Notes: generated by a model from the sequence alone, not told the origin. 64,000 nucleotides of DNA from Sphingomonas immobilis (GCF_030580995.1 NZ_JAUQSZ010000007.1:62001-126000); one strand, 5' to 3'. Positions 42,610 through 52,100 are shown, numbered from the stretch's first letter. Numbers and translations are program-made.

Positions 42610-44363
42610 ACGAATCGCTGTTGCTCGACGGCGCGGTGCTGGGCGGGTTCGCGCTCCTCTTCGTGCTGATTTTCCGCCGGCTCGGGCTCGGCGCCACCTT
42701 GGGCTTCCTCATCGCGGGCGCGGTCGTGGGGCCGCAGGTGCTCGGGCTGGTCGGCGATCCCGAACAGAAGATCGGCGTGGCGGAACTCGGCATCACGCTG
42801 CTGCTGTTCATCGTCGGGCTGGAGCTCAACCCGGCGCGGCTCTGGTCGCTGCGCAAGGAGATATTCGGGCTGGGCCTGCTGCAGGTGCTGACCTGCGGCA
42901 TCGCGCTTACGCTCGTGGTGCGGCTGCTGGCGCATTTCTCGTGGCAGGCGTCGCTCGCGCTCGGCCTGCCGCTGGCGCTGTCGTCGACCGCGCAGGTGCT
43001 GCCGATGCTGCAATCCGCCGGCCGCCTGCGCACGCCCTTCGGGGAGCGCGCCTTCTCGATCCTGCTGTTCCAGGATCTGTCGATCGTGCCGCTCATCACG
43101 ATCGTCACGGTGCTGTCGCGCAATCCGGCCGACAAGGGCGGGCCGCCGGGCTGGCTGCTGTTCATCTACACCGTGCTGGCGGTCGCCGGGCTGGTGCTGG
43201 CCGGGCGTTTCCTGCTGCGGCCGCTGTTTCGCGTGATCGGCAATCTCGGCGAGCGCGAGATGTTCGTGTTCGCCGGGCTGTTCACGGTCGTGGCGTCGGC
43301 GGCGATCATGGAGACGCTCGGGCTGTCGACCGCGCTCGGCGCGTTCGTCGCGGGCGTGATGCTGGCCGACAGCCCGTACCGGCATGAGCTGGAGGCCGAT
43401 GTCGAGCCGTTTCGCTCGATCCTGCTCGGCCTGTTCTTCGTCGCGATCGGCATGATGCTGAACCTGCACGCCATCGCCGAGCGGCCGATGTTCGTCGTCA
43501 CGATGGCGATCGCGCTGGTCGCCACCAAGATCGTGATCCTGAGCGGGATAGCGATGGCATTCCGCATGCCGTGGCGTGCCGCGCTCGGCCTCGGGCTGTT
43601 GCTAAGCCAGGGCGGCGAGTTCGGCTTCGTCCTCTTCGCACAGGCGCAGAAGGCGTGGCTGATCGACCCCGATGCGGCGAGCCTGTTCGGCGCGGTCGTC
43701 ACGCTGTCGATGGCGACGACGCCGTTCCTGATGATGCTGGCGGCCCCCTTGCGGCGCGAGGCGATCCGGCGCGAGGAGCGCGACGGGCCCAAGGTCGACG
43801 GTGCCAACGCGCTGATCGTCGGCTACGGGCGCTTCGGCCAGACGGTCGGCCAGATGCTGATCGCGCAGGGCATCCCCGTCACGCTGATCGACACCGATAT
43901 CGAGATGATCGACATCGCGAGCGAGTTCGGCGCGAAGGTCTATTACGGCGACGGCACTCGATTGGATCTGTTGCGGCAGGCGGGCGCGGCGGATGCCGAG
44001 CTGATCCTGTTCTGCCTCGACGGAGACCAGATCACGCCCGACATCGTCGAGGGCGTGAAATCGGCCTTCCCCAAGGCCGGCATCTTCGTGCGCGCGTTCG
44101 ACCGGCGCGCACTGATCAAGCTCAAGGAGGCACCGGTCGACGGCGTCGTGCGCGAAGTGCTCGAATCGGCGGTGAAGATGGCGCGGCTGGCGATGACGAG
44201 CCTCGACATCCCCGAAGAGGAGATCGAGCGCAGCGAGCAGCATTACCGCAACCGCGACAAGGAACGGCTGAAAGTGCAGTTCGAAACCGGCGACATGCGC
44301 GCGGCGGGCGCGCGGATGATCGTGCAGGACCGCCGCGAGATGCTGGCGCCGGAGGGCAAATGA
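42606..44363 (+). CDS. Monovalent cation:proton antiporter-2 / Kef-type K+ transporter
   Basis: A 585-residue CPA2 protein. About twelve helices carry the FLIAGAVVGPQVLGLVGD and ELGITLLLFIVGLELNP signatures and the ion-path motif STALGAFVAGVMLADS. The C-terminal RCK_N domain begins ALIVGYGRFGQTVGQMLI and has IDTDIEMID for nucleotide binding. It probably exchanges K+ or Na+ for protons under redox or nucleotide control. It is coupled to the NifU-like and DUF423 genes by ATGA overlaps. Confidence 0.9.
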   Translation: MNESLLLDGAVLGGFALLFVLIFRRLGLGATLGFLIAGAVVGPQVLGLVGDPEQKIGVAELGITLLLFIVGLELNPARLWSLRKEIFGLGLLQVLTCGIALTLVVRLLAHFSWQASLALGLPLALSSTAQVLPMLQSAGRLRTPFGERAFSILLFQDLSIVPLITIVTVLSRNPADKGGPPGWLLFIYTVLAVAGLVLAGRFLLRPLFRVIGNLGEREMFVFAGLFTVVASAAIMETLGLSTALGAFVAGVMLADSPYRHELEADVEPFRSILLGLFFVAIGMMLNLHAIAERPMFVVTMAIALVATKIVILSGIAMAFRMPWRAALGLGLLLSQGGEFGFVLFAQAQKAWLIDPDAASLFGAVVTLSMATTPFLMMLAAPLRREAIRREERDGPKVDGANALIVGYGRFGQTVGQMLIAQGIPVTLIDTDIEMIDIASEFGAKVYYGDGTRLDLLRQAGAADAELILFCLDGDQITPDIVEGVKSAFPKAGIFVRAFDRRALIKLKEAPVDGVVREVLESAVKMARLAMTSLDIPEEEIERSEQHYRNRDKERLKVQFETGDMRAAGARMIVQDRREMLAPEGK

Positions 44364-44692
44364 ACTGGGTGGTGATCCTGGCGGCGCTGTCGGGCGCGAT
44401 CGCGGTCGGCGCGGGCGCTTTCGGCGCGCACGGCGCGGCGAGCGAGCAGGCGGCGGCATGGCTCAAGACCGGCGGCGAGTATCAGCTCATCCACGCGGTC
44501 GCGGCGCTGGTGGCGGCACAGATGGGGGCGAAGGGCTCGGCTTGGTTGTTCGTTGCCGGCGGCGCGGTGTTCGCGGGGACGCTGTACCTGATGGCGCTGG
44601 GGCTGCCGAAATGGCTGGGCGCGGTGACGCCGCTGGGCGGGCTGGCGCTGATCGCGGGGTGGCTGTGGCTGGCTTGGGTGGCAGCGCGGTGA
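44360..44692 (+). CDS. DUF423 small membrane protein
   Basis: A 110-residue protein with four hydrophobic helices and the family signature GAFGAHGA near residues 19-26, followed by TGGEYQLIHAVAAL. DUF423 (YgdD-type) proteins are inner-membrane proteins of unknown function. It starts in an ATGA overlap with the antiporter and is followed directly by repeat copy B. Confidence 0.88.
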   Translation: MNWVVILAALSGAIAVGAGAFGAHGAASEQAAAWLKTGGEYQLIHAVAALVAAQMGAKGSAWLFVAGGAVFAGTLYLMALGLPKWLGAVTPLGGLALIAGWLWLAWVAAR

Positions 44693-44700
44693 AGTCTTCT

Positions 44701-44845
44701 CCCCTCCCGCATTCGCGGGAGGGGTTGGGGAGGGTCTTCTTCTTATCGACCCGCGGAAAGAAGAAGGCCCTCACCGACTACGACTAAGTCCGCGCAGAAG
44801 TGCGCGAACCAAGTCTTCGTTGCCTCTCCCGCAAAGGCGGGAGAA
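44701..44845 (+). repeat. ~145-bp compound repeat, copy B (copy A at 41081-41224)
   Basis: Begins CCCCTCCCGCATTCGCGGGA and matches copy A through GGGAGGGTCTTCTTCT, CCCTCACCGACTACGACTA, GAACCAAGTCTTCGTTGCCT and the closing CTCCCGC...GCGGGAGA. The interior TCTTCTTCTT and AAGAAGAAGG pair as a further palindrome. It lies between the DUF423 stop and the convergent patatin gene. Confidence 0.85.
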
Positions 44846-44860
44846 GGTGGAAATGGGAGG

Positions 44861-45979
44861 CTAGCGCCGCTTCAACACCCCCGGTAGATCCGCCCACGCC
44901 TTGCCCGTCGCCGCCTGCTGCCGCCCCATCTCGAACAGCGCCACCATCGACGGCTGGCGGAAGTCCATCGACGATGCGGTCGCCTCGGGCGGCACCGCGG
45001 CCACGAACGTCGCCACGCCATTGTCCTCGCCGAACTTCGCGACCGTCTCCAGCGAGGTGCGCTGGGCGGCCTTGCTCGCGGTGTAGAAGCTGCGCTGAAG
45101 CAACGAAAACAGCGAGCGTTGCGTGACGGTGAATTCGCTGTCGGCCTTGCCGTTGATGAGGACGTAGATGCGCCCCCCGTTCGCGGCCCCCGGCACCGGG
45201 CGGATCAGCGCGGCGTCGGGCAGCGCGAAGAACGCGCCGACCGTGCTGCCGTCGACGTGCAGTTCGGCGGCGACATGGCTGCCCATCTGCGCCGGGATCA
45301 TCACCGGCGGGAAGACGCCGGGGATCGCGGCGGAGGCGGTCAGCACCGTCACGATCAGCGCGCGTGCCTCGGGCCCGCCGCGCGTCGCGATCGCGCCGAT
45401 GTCCCACACGATCAGCTTCTCGGTATCGAGATCGGTGGTGGCGACGAGCAGGCGGCGGCCGCGCGCGTGTTCGGCGGCGATGGCGGCGACCATATCGGGC
45501 GTGATCGTGCGATCGACCAGCGCGTAGAGCCGCTTGCCGGTGTAGACGCTGTCACGGAACAGCGGCTTGATGAAAGGGAAGGGCAGCAGGTGCGAGGTGC
45601 GCCCGTCGGTATAGGCGGCGCGGAGTTGCGCATCCCACTTCGGGCCGAGGAAGGCGTATGGGGCCATCAGCGCGCCGGTCGAGACGCCGGTGACGACGTC
45701 GAACTGCGGCCGCGTGCCCGCCTCGCTCCAGCCGCACAGCACGCCCGCGCCGAACGCGCCGTTCGCGCCGCCGCCCGACAAGGCGATCATCACCGGCGCA
45801 TGATCGGCAGGCGGTTTGTAGATCGTGCCGAGCGACGCATCGCCGGCATAGCGCACGCCGGGAAAGCCGACCGGATAGGCCGTCGCCTGTTCGGCCGCCG
45901 TGAAGGCGTCGCGCTTGATCGTGACGCAGCCGCTCGCCGTCAGCAGCATCAGCGCGGCGAGAGCGGCGCGCACCCTCAT
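44861..45979 (-). CDS. Patatin-like phospholipase, lipoprotein
   Basis: A 372-residue putative lipoprotein with a lipobox at C18 (LLTASGC). The patatin catalytic dyad is S100 (TGVSTG) and D243 (HVDGS), and the oxyanion-hole GGG is 69-71 (ALSGGGANGAFGAG). It should act as a lipid acyl hydrolase at the envelope. The ATG overlaps the aroB stop (ATGA), an odd operon partner for an aromatic-synthesis gene. Confidence 0.87.
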   Translation of the reverse strand: MRVRAALAALMLLTASGCVTIKRDAFTAAEQATAYPVGFPGVRYAGDASLGTIYKPPADHAPVMIALSGGGANGAFGAGVLCGWSEAGTRPQFDVVTGVSTGALMAPYAFLGPKWDAQLRAAYTDGRTSHLLPFPFIKPLFRDSVYTGKRLYALVDRTITPDMVAAIAAEHARGRRLLVATTDLDTEKLIVWDIGAIATRGGPEARALIVTVLTASAAIPGVFPPVMIPAQMGSHVAAELHVDGSTVGAFFALPDAALIRPVPGAANGGRIYVLINGKADSEFTVTQRSLFSLLQRSFYTASKAAQRTSLETVAKFGEDNGVATFVAAVPPEATASSMDFRQPSMVALFEMGRQQAATGKAWADLPGVLKRR

Positions 45980-47076
45980 CGTGGCTGCGCGTCGAGGAAG
46001 GCGGCGACCGCGCCGAGATCGACCTGTTTGTCGACGAACGTCTCGCCGATGCCGCGCGCGAGCAGGAAGGGGAGCGTGCCGGCGTCCATCTTCTTGTCGT
46101 GCAGCATGTGTGCGACCAGCGCCTTGCCGTCGCCCGAGACACCCGCCGCCGCGAGCCCATCGGGCAGACCGACCGAGCGCAGATGCGCCGCCACGCGATC
46201 GGCATCGCTTTCCGGCATCAGGCCCTGTGAGGCGGAGAAACCGAATGCCAGCGCCATACCTGCCGCGACCGCCTCGCCGTGCAGCAGCTTGTCGGAGAAA
46301 CCGGTGTCCGCCTCCAGCGCATGACCGAAGGTGTGGCCGAGATTGAGGAGCGCGCGCCGCCCCTTGGTCTCGCGCTCGTCCTCGCCGACGATGCGGGCCT
46401 TCGCCGCGACCGAATAGGCGATCGCCGCCTCGCGCGCTTCGGGCACGCCGGTCAGCAGCGCGGGTCCGTTGGCCTCGCACCAGGCGAAGAAGGCGGGATC
46501 GTCGATCAGTCCGTATTTTACCACTTCGGCATAGCCCGCGCGTACCTGCCGGTCGGGAAGCGTGTCTAGCACCTGCGGGTCGATCAGCACGAGCGCCGGC
46601 TGGTGGAACGCGCCGATCAGATTCTTGCCGGCGCGGGTGTTGATCGCGGTCTTGCCGCCGACGGACGAATCGACCTGTGCGAGCAGCGTGGTCGGCACCT
46701 GCACGAAGCCGCAGCCCCGCTTCAGGATGCTGCACGCGAAGCCGACGAGGTCGCCGATCACCCCACCGCCGAGCGCGATGACGTGATCGCCACGCTCGAC
46801 GCCGAGATCGAGCAGCCGATCCGACAGCGCCTCCAACTGCGCCCAGCTTTTGGTAGCTTCGCCAGGAGGCAGCACGATCGCTTCGCTGGCCACACCCGCC
46901 GCCGTCAGCGCCGCCTGCAACGTCGCGAGATGCGGCCGCACGTTCTCGTCGGTGACGATCGCCATCGTTCGTCCGCGCGACAGCGGCGCGAGCCTATCCC
47001 CGGCACGCGCGAGCAGGCCCGCCTCGATCACGACGTCATAGCTGCGCGCACCCAGCGCGACGGGAACGATGGTCAA
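45976..47076 (-). CDS. aroB: 3-dehydroquinate synthase
   Basis: A 366-residue NAD- and zinc-dependent enzyme of the shikimate pathway that converts DAHP to 3-dehydroquinate. Conserved segments are IALGGGVIGDLVGF, QVPTTLLAQVDSSVGGKTAIN, AGYAEVVKYGLI and the zinc-binding NLGHTFGHALE and HGEAVAAGM. It begins in an ATGA overlap with aroK, the usual aroK-aroB order. Confidence 0.96.
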   Translation of the reverse strand: MTIVPVALGARSYDVVIEAGLLARAGDRLAPLSRGRTMAIVTDENVRPHLATLQAALTAAGVASEAIVLPPGEATKSWAQLEALSDRLLDLGVERGDHVIALGGGVIGDLVGFACSILKRGCGFVQVPTTLLAQVDSSVGGKTAINTRAGKNLIGAFHQPALVLIDPQVLDTLPDRQVRAGYAEVVKYGLIDDPAFFAWCEANGPALLTGVPEAREAAIAYSVAAKARIVGEDERETKGRRALLNLGHTFGHALEADTGFSDKLLHGEAVAAGMALAFGFSASQGLMPESDADRVAAHLRSVGLPDGLAAAGVSGDGKALVAHMLHDKKMDAGTLPFLLARGIGETFVDKQVDLGAVAAFLDAQPR

Positions 47077-47615
47077 AGGCCGAGTTCTTTCAGGATGGCG
47101 TTGACGGTCGCGTCATGCGGCGCCGCCTGGCTGACGACGCGGATCGGCGCCTGTGCATAGACCGGGTTGCGGATTTCCGCGAGGCCCCGCAGCACCTCGA
47201 GCGGATCGCCCTGCCGCAGCAGGGGGCGGTTGTCGCGGCGTTTCACCCGCTCGACCAGCACGTCCGGGCTGGCGTCGAGCCAGATCGCGATGGCGCTTTC
47301 GAGGATCAGCGCGCGCGTCTCGTCGTTCATGAACGCGCCGCCGCCGGTGGCGATGACGCGCGGTTCGCCGTTGATGAGGCGCTGGATCACGCGCCGCTCG
47401 CCGTCGCGGAAGTGCGCCTCGCCGAAGCGAGCGAACATCTCGGTGATGGTCATGCCCGCCGCCGTTTCGATCTCGGTATCGGCATCGACGAAGGGCAGGC
47501 GCATGCGCACGGCGAGCCTGCGCCCCACGGTCGACTTGCCCGCGCCCATCAGCCCGATGAGCACGATCGGCAGCCCGGTCCAGGCCGGCAGGGGGGCGGG
47601 GCTTTGCAACATCAA
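47073..47615 (-). CDS. aroK: Shikimate kinase
   Basis: A 180-residue P-loop kinase that phosphorylates shikimate at the 3-position. Walker A is GLMGAGKSTVGRRLA, the shikimate-binding DADTEIE and FRDGER follow, then IATGGGAF and the lid region RRDNRPLL. It heads the aroK-aroB operon. ATG at 47615 or 47612 is possible. Confidence 0.95.
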   Translation of the reverse strand: MMLQSPAPLPAWTGLPIVLIGLMGAGKSTVGRRLAVRMRLPFVDADTEIETAAGMTITEMFARFGEAHFRDGERRVIQRLINGEPRVIATGGGAFMNDETRALILESAIAIWLDASPDVLVERVKRRDNRPLLRQGDPLEVLRGLAEIRNPVYAQAPIRVVSQAAPHDATVNAILKELGL

Positions 47616-47698
47616 GCGAGGGCTATACAGCGCACCCGCCGCTCGGGCAAAAGGTCGAGCCGGGCGCGTTTTGCGCGGTTGTTACAAGGTTTTCCAAG

Positions 47699-47836
47699 AT
47701 GCCCCGTTCGCTCGTCGTTCTTCTGGTCGTCGCCGTCGTTCTGGTCGGCGGGCTGTTCCTGCTGGCCGGCCGTTCGTCGGAAAAGCCCCTGACTCATGTC
47801 GAGAAGGTTGTCACGCTTGCGAATCTCCAGGGCTGA
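47699..47836 (+). CDS. 45-residue single-helix membrane protein
   Basis: A short ORF, MPRSLVVLLVVAVVLVGGLF then a polar tail ending VVTLANLQG. One hydrophobic helix spans residues 4-24. The ATG at 47699 has no strong Shine-Dalgarno, and the last 41 bp overlap the start of the next gene in another frame. The family is not recognised; the clean helix and position before the 615-residue gene suggest a real envelope microprotein. Confidence 0.5.
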   Translation: MPRSLVVLLVVAVVLVGGLFLLAGRSSEKPLTHVEKVVTLANLQG

Positions 47837-49643
47837 GCTTTCCTTTCTCGGCTTGGCGGGGCTGATCGCGCTCGGCGTGGGAATCCCCGCGCTGGGGCAG
47901 AGCTCGCCCGAATCGATCCTGCCGCCCGGTTTCGGTGAGCCCGCGCCGACCCCGACGCCGCGCGCCACCCGTAGCGGCGATGCGCCGCCCGTCGTCCGCA
48001 CGCAGACGCTGCCGCCGCCCGCGGTGTCGACGACACCGGGCCTGCCGCCCTCGATCGTCGGGCTGCCGATGCCGGGCGAGACCCCCACGCCGCTGCCGAC
48101 GCCGACCGCCACGCCGACCGGGCTGATGCCGGTGCGCTACGACATGCCGCCGTTCGCGCGCCGCTCGCTGGCGCAGGTCGGGCCGGTCGATCTCTACGAC
48201 GGCGGGCTTCCTGCAAGCGCGTTCGGCGATGCCAAGGGCCTGTATGTCGAGGCGTTGATGCGCTCGCTCGACACGCCGATCGCCTCGCGCTGGCTGTCGA
48301 TCGCGCTGCGCCGTGCGCTGCTGTCGAAGGTCGATACGCCCGCCGGCATCAACGGCGCAGATTTTGCGGCGGAGCGCGCGTGGCTGTTGCTGCGCATGGG
48401 CGAATCGGTGTCGGCGCGCGCCGTCGTGCAGAGCGTCGACAATCAGGATTACACGCCAAAGCTGTACGAGATGGCGATGCAGTCGGCGCTCGCGACCGGC
48501 GATCCGGCGGCGCTTTGCCCGGTCGTGGCGGGCGGCGTGACGCTGGGGCGCGAGCGCGGCTGGCTGCTGGCGAAGGCGATGTGCGCGGGGCTGGCGGGCA
48601 CGCCGGGCCGCGTCAATGCGCTGTTCAAGGACGCGCGCAAGCAGGGCCTCCGCGACGGCATCGACATGCTGCTCGCGCAGAAGGTCGCGGGCTCGGCCAC
48701 CGGCGGGCAGCAGGCGGTGACGATCGAATGGGCAGGCGTCGATCGGCTGACAGCATGGCGCTTCGGCCTCGCGCTCGCCTCGGGCACCGACGTGCCGCAG
48801 GAATTGCTCGACGGGACGCAGCGCTATGTCGATGCCTGGCGCGCGCTGTCGCCCAATCTGTTGACGCCTGCGCGTGCGAAGGTTGCCGAGCGGGCGGCGC
48901 TGCGCGGCGTGTTGTCGAGCACCGCGCTGGTCGATCTCTACGGCGCGATCGGCGAGGAAGGCGACAATTCGCTGCCGGAAATGGGCGTCGCCCGCGATCT
49001 TCAGACGGCCTATTCGGGCGGCGATGTCGCCGCCCGACTGTCGGCGATGAAATCGCTGTGGGACGCGCCGAAATCCCCCGACGGACGCTATGCCCGGTTG
49101 ATCCTGACGGCGCATGCCGCGGCGCGCGTGCCGGTGGGTGCGGAAGGGGCCGACGCCGATTCGATCGTCGCGGCGATGCTGTCGGCCGGCATGGACCGCA
49201 GCGCGCAGAAATGGCGCCGCGCCGTCGCCGCGACCAGCGATGCGCGCGCGATGCTGCTGCTCGCCGATCCCGATTCGCGCGGCACCACGTATGCCGCGCT
49301 CAGCAGCTATGTCGGCAATGGCGAGGCGGCGGAGCGCAAGCGCCGGATGCTGTTCGCCGGAATGGCGGGTCTGGGGCGGATGTCGAACGCCGATATCGAG
49401 GCGGGTGCGCGCGCGCTCGACGTCAAGATCGGTGCGGAAAACGCCTGGACCCGCGCGATTGCGCAGGCGGCGGAGGGCAACCAGCCCGGAACGGTCCTCC
49501 TCCTCGCGGCGGTCGGCATGCAGACGCCTGTGTGGCGCGGTGTCTCGCCCGAGGCACTGTATCACATCACCGTCGCGCTGCGCTCGGTCGGGCTCGAGGG
49601 CGAGGCGCGGATGATCGCTGCCGAGGCGATCGCACGGTTGTGA
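47796..49643 (+). CDS. Large exported protein of unknown function
   Basis: A 615-residue protein with an N-terminal hydrophobic segment (about 15-35), then a Pro/Thr-rich linker (45-115) and a long helical domain built of repeated Ala/Leu-rich units, as in alpha-solenoids. I do not recognise the family. It lies directly before a tyrosine recombinase and overlaps it by GTGA; an exported scaffold acting near the division site is possible but unproven. Confidence 0.7.
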   Translation: MSRRLSRLRISRAELSFLGLAGLIALGVGIPALGQSSPESILPPGFGEPAPTPTPRATRSGDAPPVVRTQTLPPPAVSTTPGLPPSIVGLPMPGETPTPLPTPTATPTGLMPVRYDMPPFARRSLAQVGPVDLYDGGLPASAFGDAKGLYVEALMRSLDTPIASRWLSIALRRALLSKVDTPAGINGADFAAERAWLLLRMGESVSARAVVQSVDNQDYTPKLYEMAMQSALATGDPAALCPVVAGGVTLGRERGWLLAKAMCAGLAGTPGRVNALFKDARKQGLRDGIDMLLAQKVAGSATGGQQAVTIEWAGVDRLTAWRFGLALASGTDVPQELLDGTQRYVDAWRALSPNLLTPARAKVAERAALRGVLSSTALVDLYGAIGEEGDNSLPEMGVARDLQTAYSGGDVAARLSAMKSLWDAPKSPDGRYARLILTAHAAARVPVGAEGADADSIVAAMLSAGMDRSAQKWRRAVAATSDARAMLLLADPDSRGTTYAALSSYVGNGEAAERKRRMLFAGMAGLGRMSNADIEAGARALDVKIGAENAWTRAIAQAAEGNQPGTVLLLAAVGMQTPVWRGVSPEALYHITVALRSVGLEGEARMIAAEAIARL

Positions 49644-50554
49644 ACGACCGCGGCCTCATCGACCGCTTCCTCGAAATGATGGCGGCCGAGAGCGGGGCGG
49701 CGAAGAACACCATCGCCGCCTATCGCAGCGACCTCGCGCTGGCCTCGGGCTTTCTCGAGGGAAAGCTCAGCGACGCGACGCCCGATGACCTCATCCGCCT
49801 CGCCGGCCAGTGGATCGATCTCTCGCACGCCAGCGTCGCTCGGAAGTCCGCCGCGCTGCGCCGGTTCTTCGCCTTCCTCGCGGGTGAGGGCCACCGCGCC
49901 GACGATCCCGGCGGCGCACTGCCGCGGCCCGGCGCGCGGCGGTCGCTGCCAAAGGTGCTGGGCCGCGACGACGTCGATCGCCTGTTCGCCGTCATCGCCG
50001 CAAGGCTGCAGGCCGATCCGGTCGATCTGCGCGACCTCCGCCTCTCCGCTCTGGTCGAGCTGCTTTACGGCTCCGGCCTGCGCGCGACGGAACTCGTGTC
50101 GCTCCCGCGCAGCGCCATCGCGTCCGACCGGCCGTATCTGATCCTGAAGGGCAAGGGCGGACGCGAGCGGCTGGTGCCGATCTCGGACCGCGCGCGGGCG
50201 GCGGTGGCGGCGTGGCGTCAGCATGTCGCGAGCGACCGGCTATGGTTGTTTCCCTCGGGCAAGAGCCACCTGTCGCGCGTCCGCCTTTTCCAGATCCTCC
50301 GTGCGCTGGGCGCGGAGGCCGGCATCCCGCCCGACCGCATCAGCCCCCACGTCCTGCGCCACGCCTTCGCGACGCATCTGCTGGCGGGCGGCGCGGATCT
50401 GCGCGCGCTGCAATCCATGCTCGGCCACGCCGACATTGCCACGACGGAAATCTATACGCACGTCGACGCGAGCCGCCTCGTCGCGCTGGTCAACGAGCGC
50501 CACCCGCTCGCCGAAGCACGCGCGCGCGTTGACGCGAAGCGCACACCCGCCTAA
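49640..50554 (+). CDS. Tyrosine recombinase XerC/XerD-type
   Basis: A 304-residue site-specific recombinase of chromosome-dimer resolution. The catalytic set is complete: R148 (GSGLRATEL), K172, H237 and R240 ([12 protein letters not shown]), H263 (GHADIATTE) and Y272. The length and [15 protein letters not shown] favour XerD. The GTG start overlaps the upstream stop. It is probably housekeeping: no att-like repeats or cargo surround it. Confidence 0.9.
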   Translation: MNDRGLIDRFLEMMAAESGAAKNTIAAYRSDLALASGFLEGKLSDATPDDLIRLAGQWIDLSHASVARKSAALRRFFAFLAGEGHRADDPGGALPRPGARRSLPKVLGRDDVDRLFAVIAARLQADPVDLRDLRLSALVELLYGSGLRATELVSLPRSAIASDRPYLILKGKGGRERLVPISDRARAAVAAWRQHVASDRLWLFPSGKSHLSRVRLFQILRALGAEAGIPPDRISPHVLRHAFATHLLAGGADLRALQSMLGHADIATTEIYTHVDASRLVALVNERHPLAEARARVDAKRTPA

Positions 50555-50567
50555 CCGAGCGCACCTT

Positions 50568-51515
50568 ATGGCAAGCTTCCTCGACTTCGAGAAACCGATC
50601 GCCGAGCTGCAAGGCCGGATCGATCAACTGCGCGAGACCGCCGCCGACGGCAGCGTCGACATCACCGCCGATGTCGGGCGGCTGCAGGCCAAGTCCGACA
50701 AACTGCTGCGCGATACCTACGCGAAGCTCACCCCGTGGCAAAAGACGCAGGTCGCCCGCCACCCGGAGCGGCCGCACTTCAAGGACTATGTCGCCGGGCT
50801 GTTCGACGAATATATGCCGCTCGCCGGAGACCGCGCCTTTGCCGACGATCAGGCGATCCTCGGCGGTTTCGCCCGCTTCCGGGGGCAGCGCGTCATCGTC
50901 ATCGGCCATGAGAAGGGCGACGACACCGCCACGCGCATCCGCCACAATTTCGGGATGGGCAAGCCGGAGGGCTATCGCAAGGCGATCCGCCTGATGCAGC
51001 TCGCCGACCGTTTCGGCCTGCCGGTCGTCACGCTGGTGGACACCTCGGGCGCCTTCCCCGGCGTGCAGGCCGAGGAGCGCGGCCAGGCGGAGGCCATTGC
51101 CCGGTCGACCGAACAATGCCTCGCGCTCGGCGTGCCGATGGTCGCGGCGGTCGTCGGGGAAGGGGGCTCGGGCGGTGCCATCGCGCTCGCGGCGGCCAGC
51201 AAGGTGCTGATGTTCGAACACGCGATCTATTCGGTGATCTCGCCCGAAGGCTGCGCCTCGATCCTGTGGCGCACCGGCGACAAGGCGGCGGACGCGGCGG
51301 AGGCGATGAAAGTCACTGCGCAGGATCTGAAAGGGCTGGGTGTTATCGACGCGATCGTGCCCGAACCGATGGGCGGCGCGCACCGCGCACCGGCCACGGC
51401 GATCGCCTCGCTCGGCGATGGTATCGCGAGCGCGCTGGGCGATCTGTCGGGGTTGAACCCCGATGCGCTGCGCAAGGCGCGGCGCGAGAAATTCCTGGCG
51501 ATGGGGCGGTTCTAG
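50568..51515 (+). CDS. accA: Acetyl-CoA carboxylase carboxyltransferase subunit alpha
   Basis: A 315-residue carboxyltransferase subunit making malonyl-CoA for fatty-acid synthesis, together with AccD. Conserved segments are [53 protein letters not shown] (region near residue 160) and [12 protein letters not shown]. Full length. It follows the recombinase by 13 bp and converges on a pilin gene. Confidence 0.96.
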   Translation: MASFLDFEKPIAELQGRIDQLRETAADGSVDITADVGRLQAKSDKLLRDTYAKLTPWQKTQVARHPERPHFKDYVAGLFDEYMPLAGDRAFADDQAILGGFARFRGQRVIVIGHEKGDDTATRIRHNFGMGKPEGYRKAIRLMQLADRFGLPVVTLVDTSGAFPGVQAEERGQAEAIARSTEQCLALGVPMVAAVVGEGGSGGAIALAAASKVLMFEHAIYSVISPEGCASILWRTGDKAADAAEAMKVTAQDLKGLGVIDAIVPEPMGGAHRAPATAIASLGDGIASALGDLSGLNPDALRKARREKFLAMGRF

Positions 51516-51533
51516 GAAAGAACCGCCGACCGA

Positions 51534-51704
51534 TCAGCTGGCCTTCATGTTCGACTGGACGTTGCCGAAGGTTTTCTTCAGCTGGTTGCCGAGGCCCTGC
51601 ATCGCGGCGATCGCGGCGACGGCGATCAGCGCTGCGATCAGGCCATATTCGATGGCCGTCGCGCCGCGCGTCTGGCGCAGCATCGTGAACAGTTTCTTTG
51701 CCAT
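51534..51704 (-). CDS. Flp-family type IVb pilin, copy 1
   Basis: A 56-residue prepilin. The leader ends in GATAIEYGLIAALIAVAAIA, the Flp motif in which the Glu at position +5 follows the cleavage Gly. The hydrophobic helix and short amphipathic tail (KKTFGNVQSNMKAS) are nearly identical to copy 2. ATG 51704 is used; an in-frame ATG upstream (51722) is less likely. No Tad assembly genes lie in the window. Confidence 0.92.
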   Translation of the reverse strand: MAKKLFTMLRQTRGATAIEYGLIAALIAVAAIAAMQGLGNQLKKTFGNVQSNMKAS

Positions 51705-51716
51705 GCGGCACTCCCG

Positions 51717-51756
51717 AAACAAATAAGGGCGGCGAAACCCGATGATTTCGCCGCCC
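51717..51756 (-). terminator. Intrinsic terminator between Flp pilin copies 2 and 1
   Basis: On the minus strand GGGCGGCGAAA pairs perfectly with TTTCGCCGCCC (11-bp stem, 8-nt loop, 51727-51756), followed by TTATTTGTTT. It should end most transcription from copy 2, so copy 1 would be read at lower level or from its own promoter. Confidence 0.85.
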
Positions 51757-51785
51757 TCGTTTGAAGCAAGTAAGCTGTTTAGAGC

Positions 51786-51953
51786 TTACGAAGCCTTCAT
51801 GTTCGACTGGACGTTGCCGAAGGTCGCCTTCAGCTGGTTGCCCAGGCCCTGCATGGCGGCGATCGCAGCGACGGCGATCAGAGCAGCGATCAGACCGTAT
51901 TCGATTGCGGTCGCGCCCTTGCTGTTCTTGATGAACTTGCGGATGGTCTGCAT
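51786..51953 (-). CDS. Flp-family type IVb pilin, copy 2
   Basis: A 55-residue prepilin (MQTIRKFIKNSKGATAIEYG...), cleavage at SKG-ATAIEY. From the cleavage site it differs from copy 1 at a single position near the C-terminus (KATFGNVQSNMKAS against KKTFGNVQSNMKAS), showing a recent duplication or gene conversion. GGAGAAGAAATC precedes the ATG. It is the best candidate for the major pilin. Confidence 0.93.
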   Translation of the reverse strand: MQTIRKFIKNSKGATAIEYGLIAALIAVAAIAAMQGLGNQLKATFGNVQSNMKAS

Positions 51954-52100
51954 GATTTCTTCTCCAAGTGTTCGATAGCTTCAGTACCCGACTGAACCGG
52001 GTAGACCGGAGCAGCAATGTTCGTTTTAGAGAGGCACCGTTGACAAAAGTTTAAACGCAAAGATTTTTTTTCGACCTTAGTCTTAGCGCGCGCTTAACTA

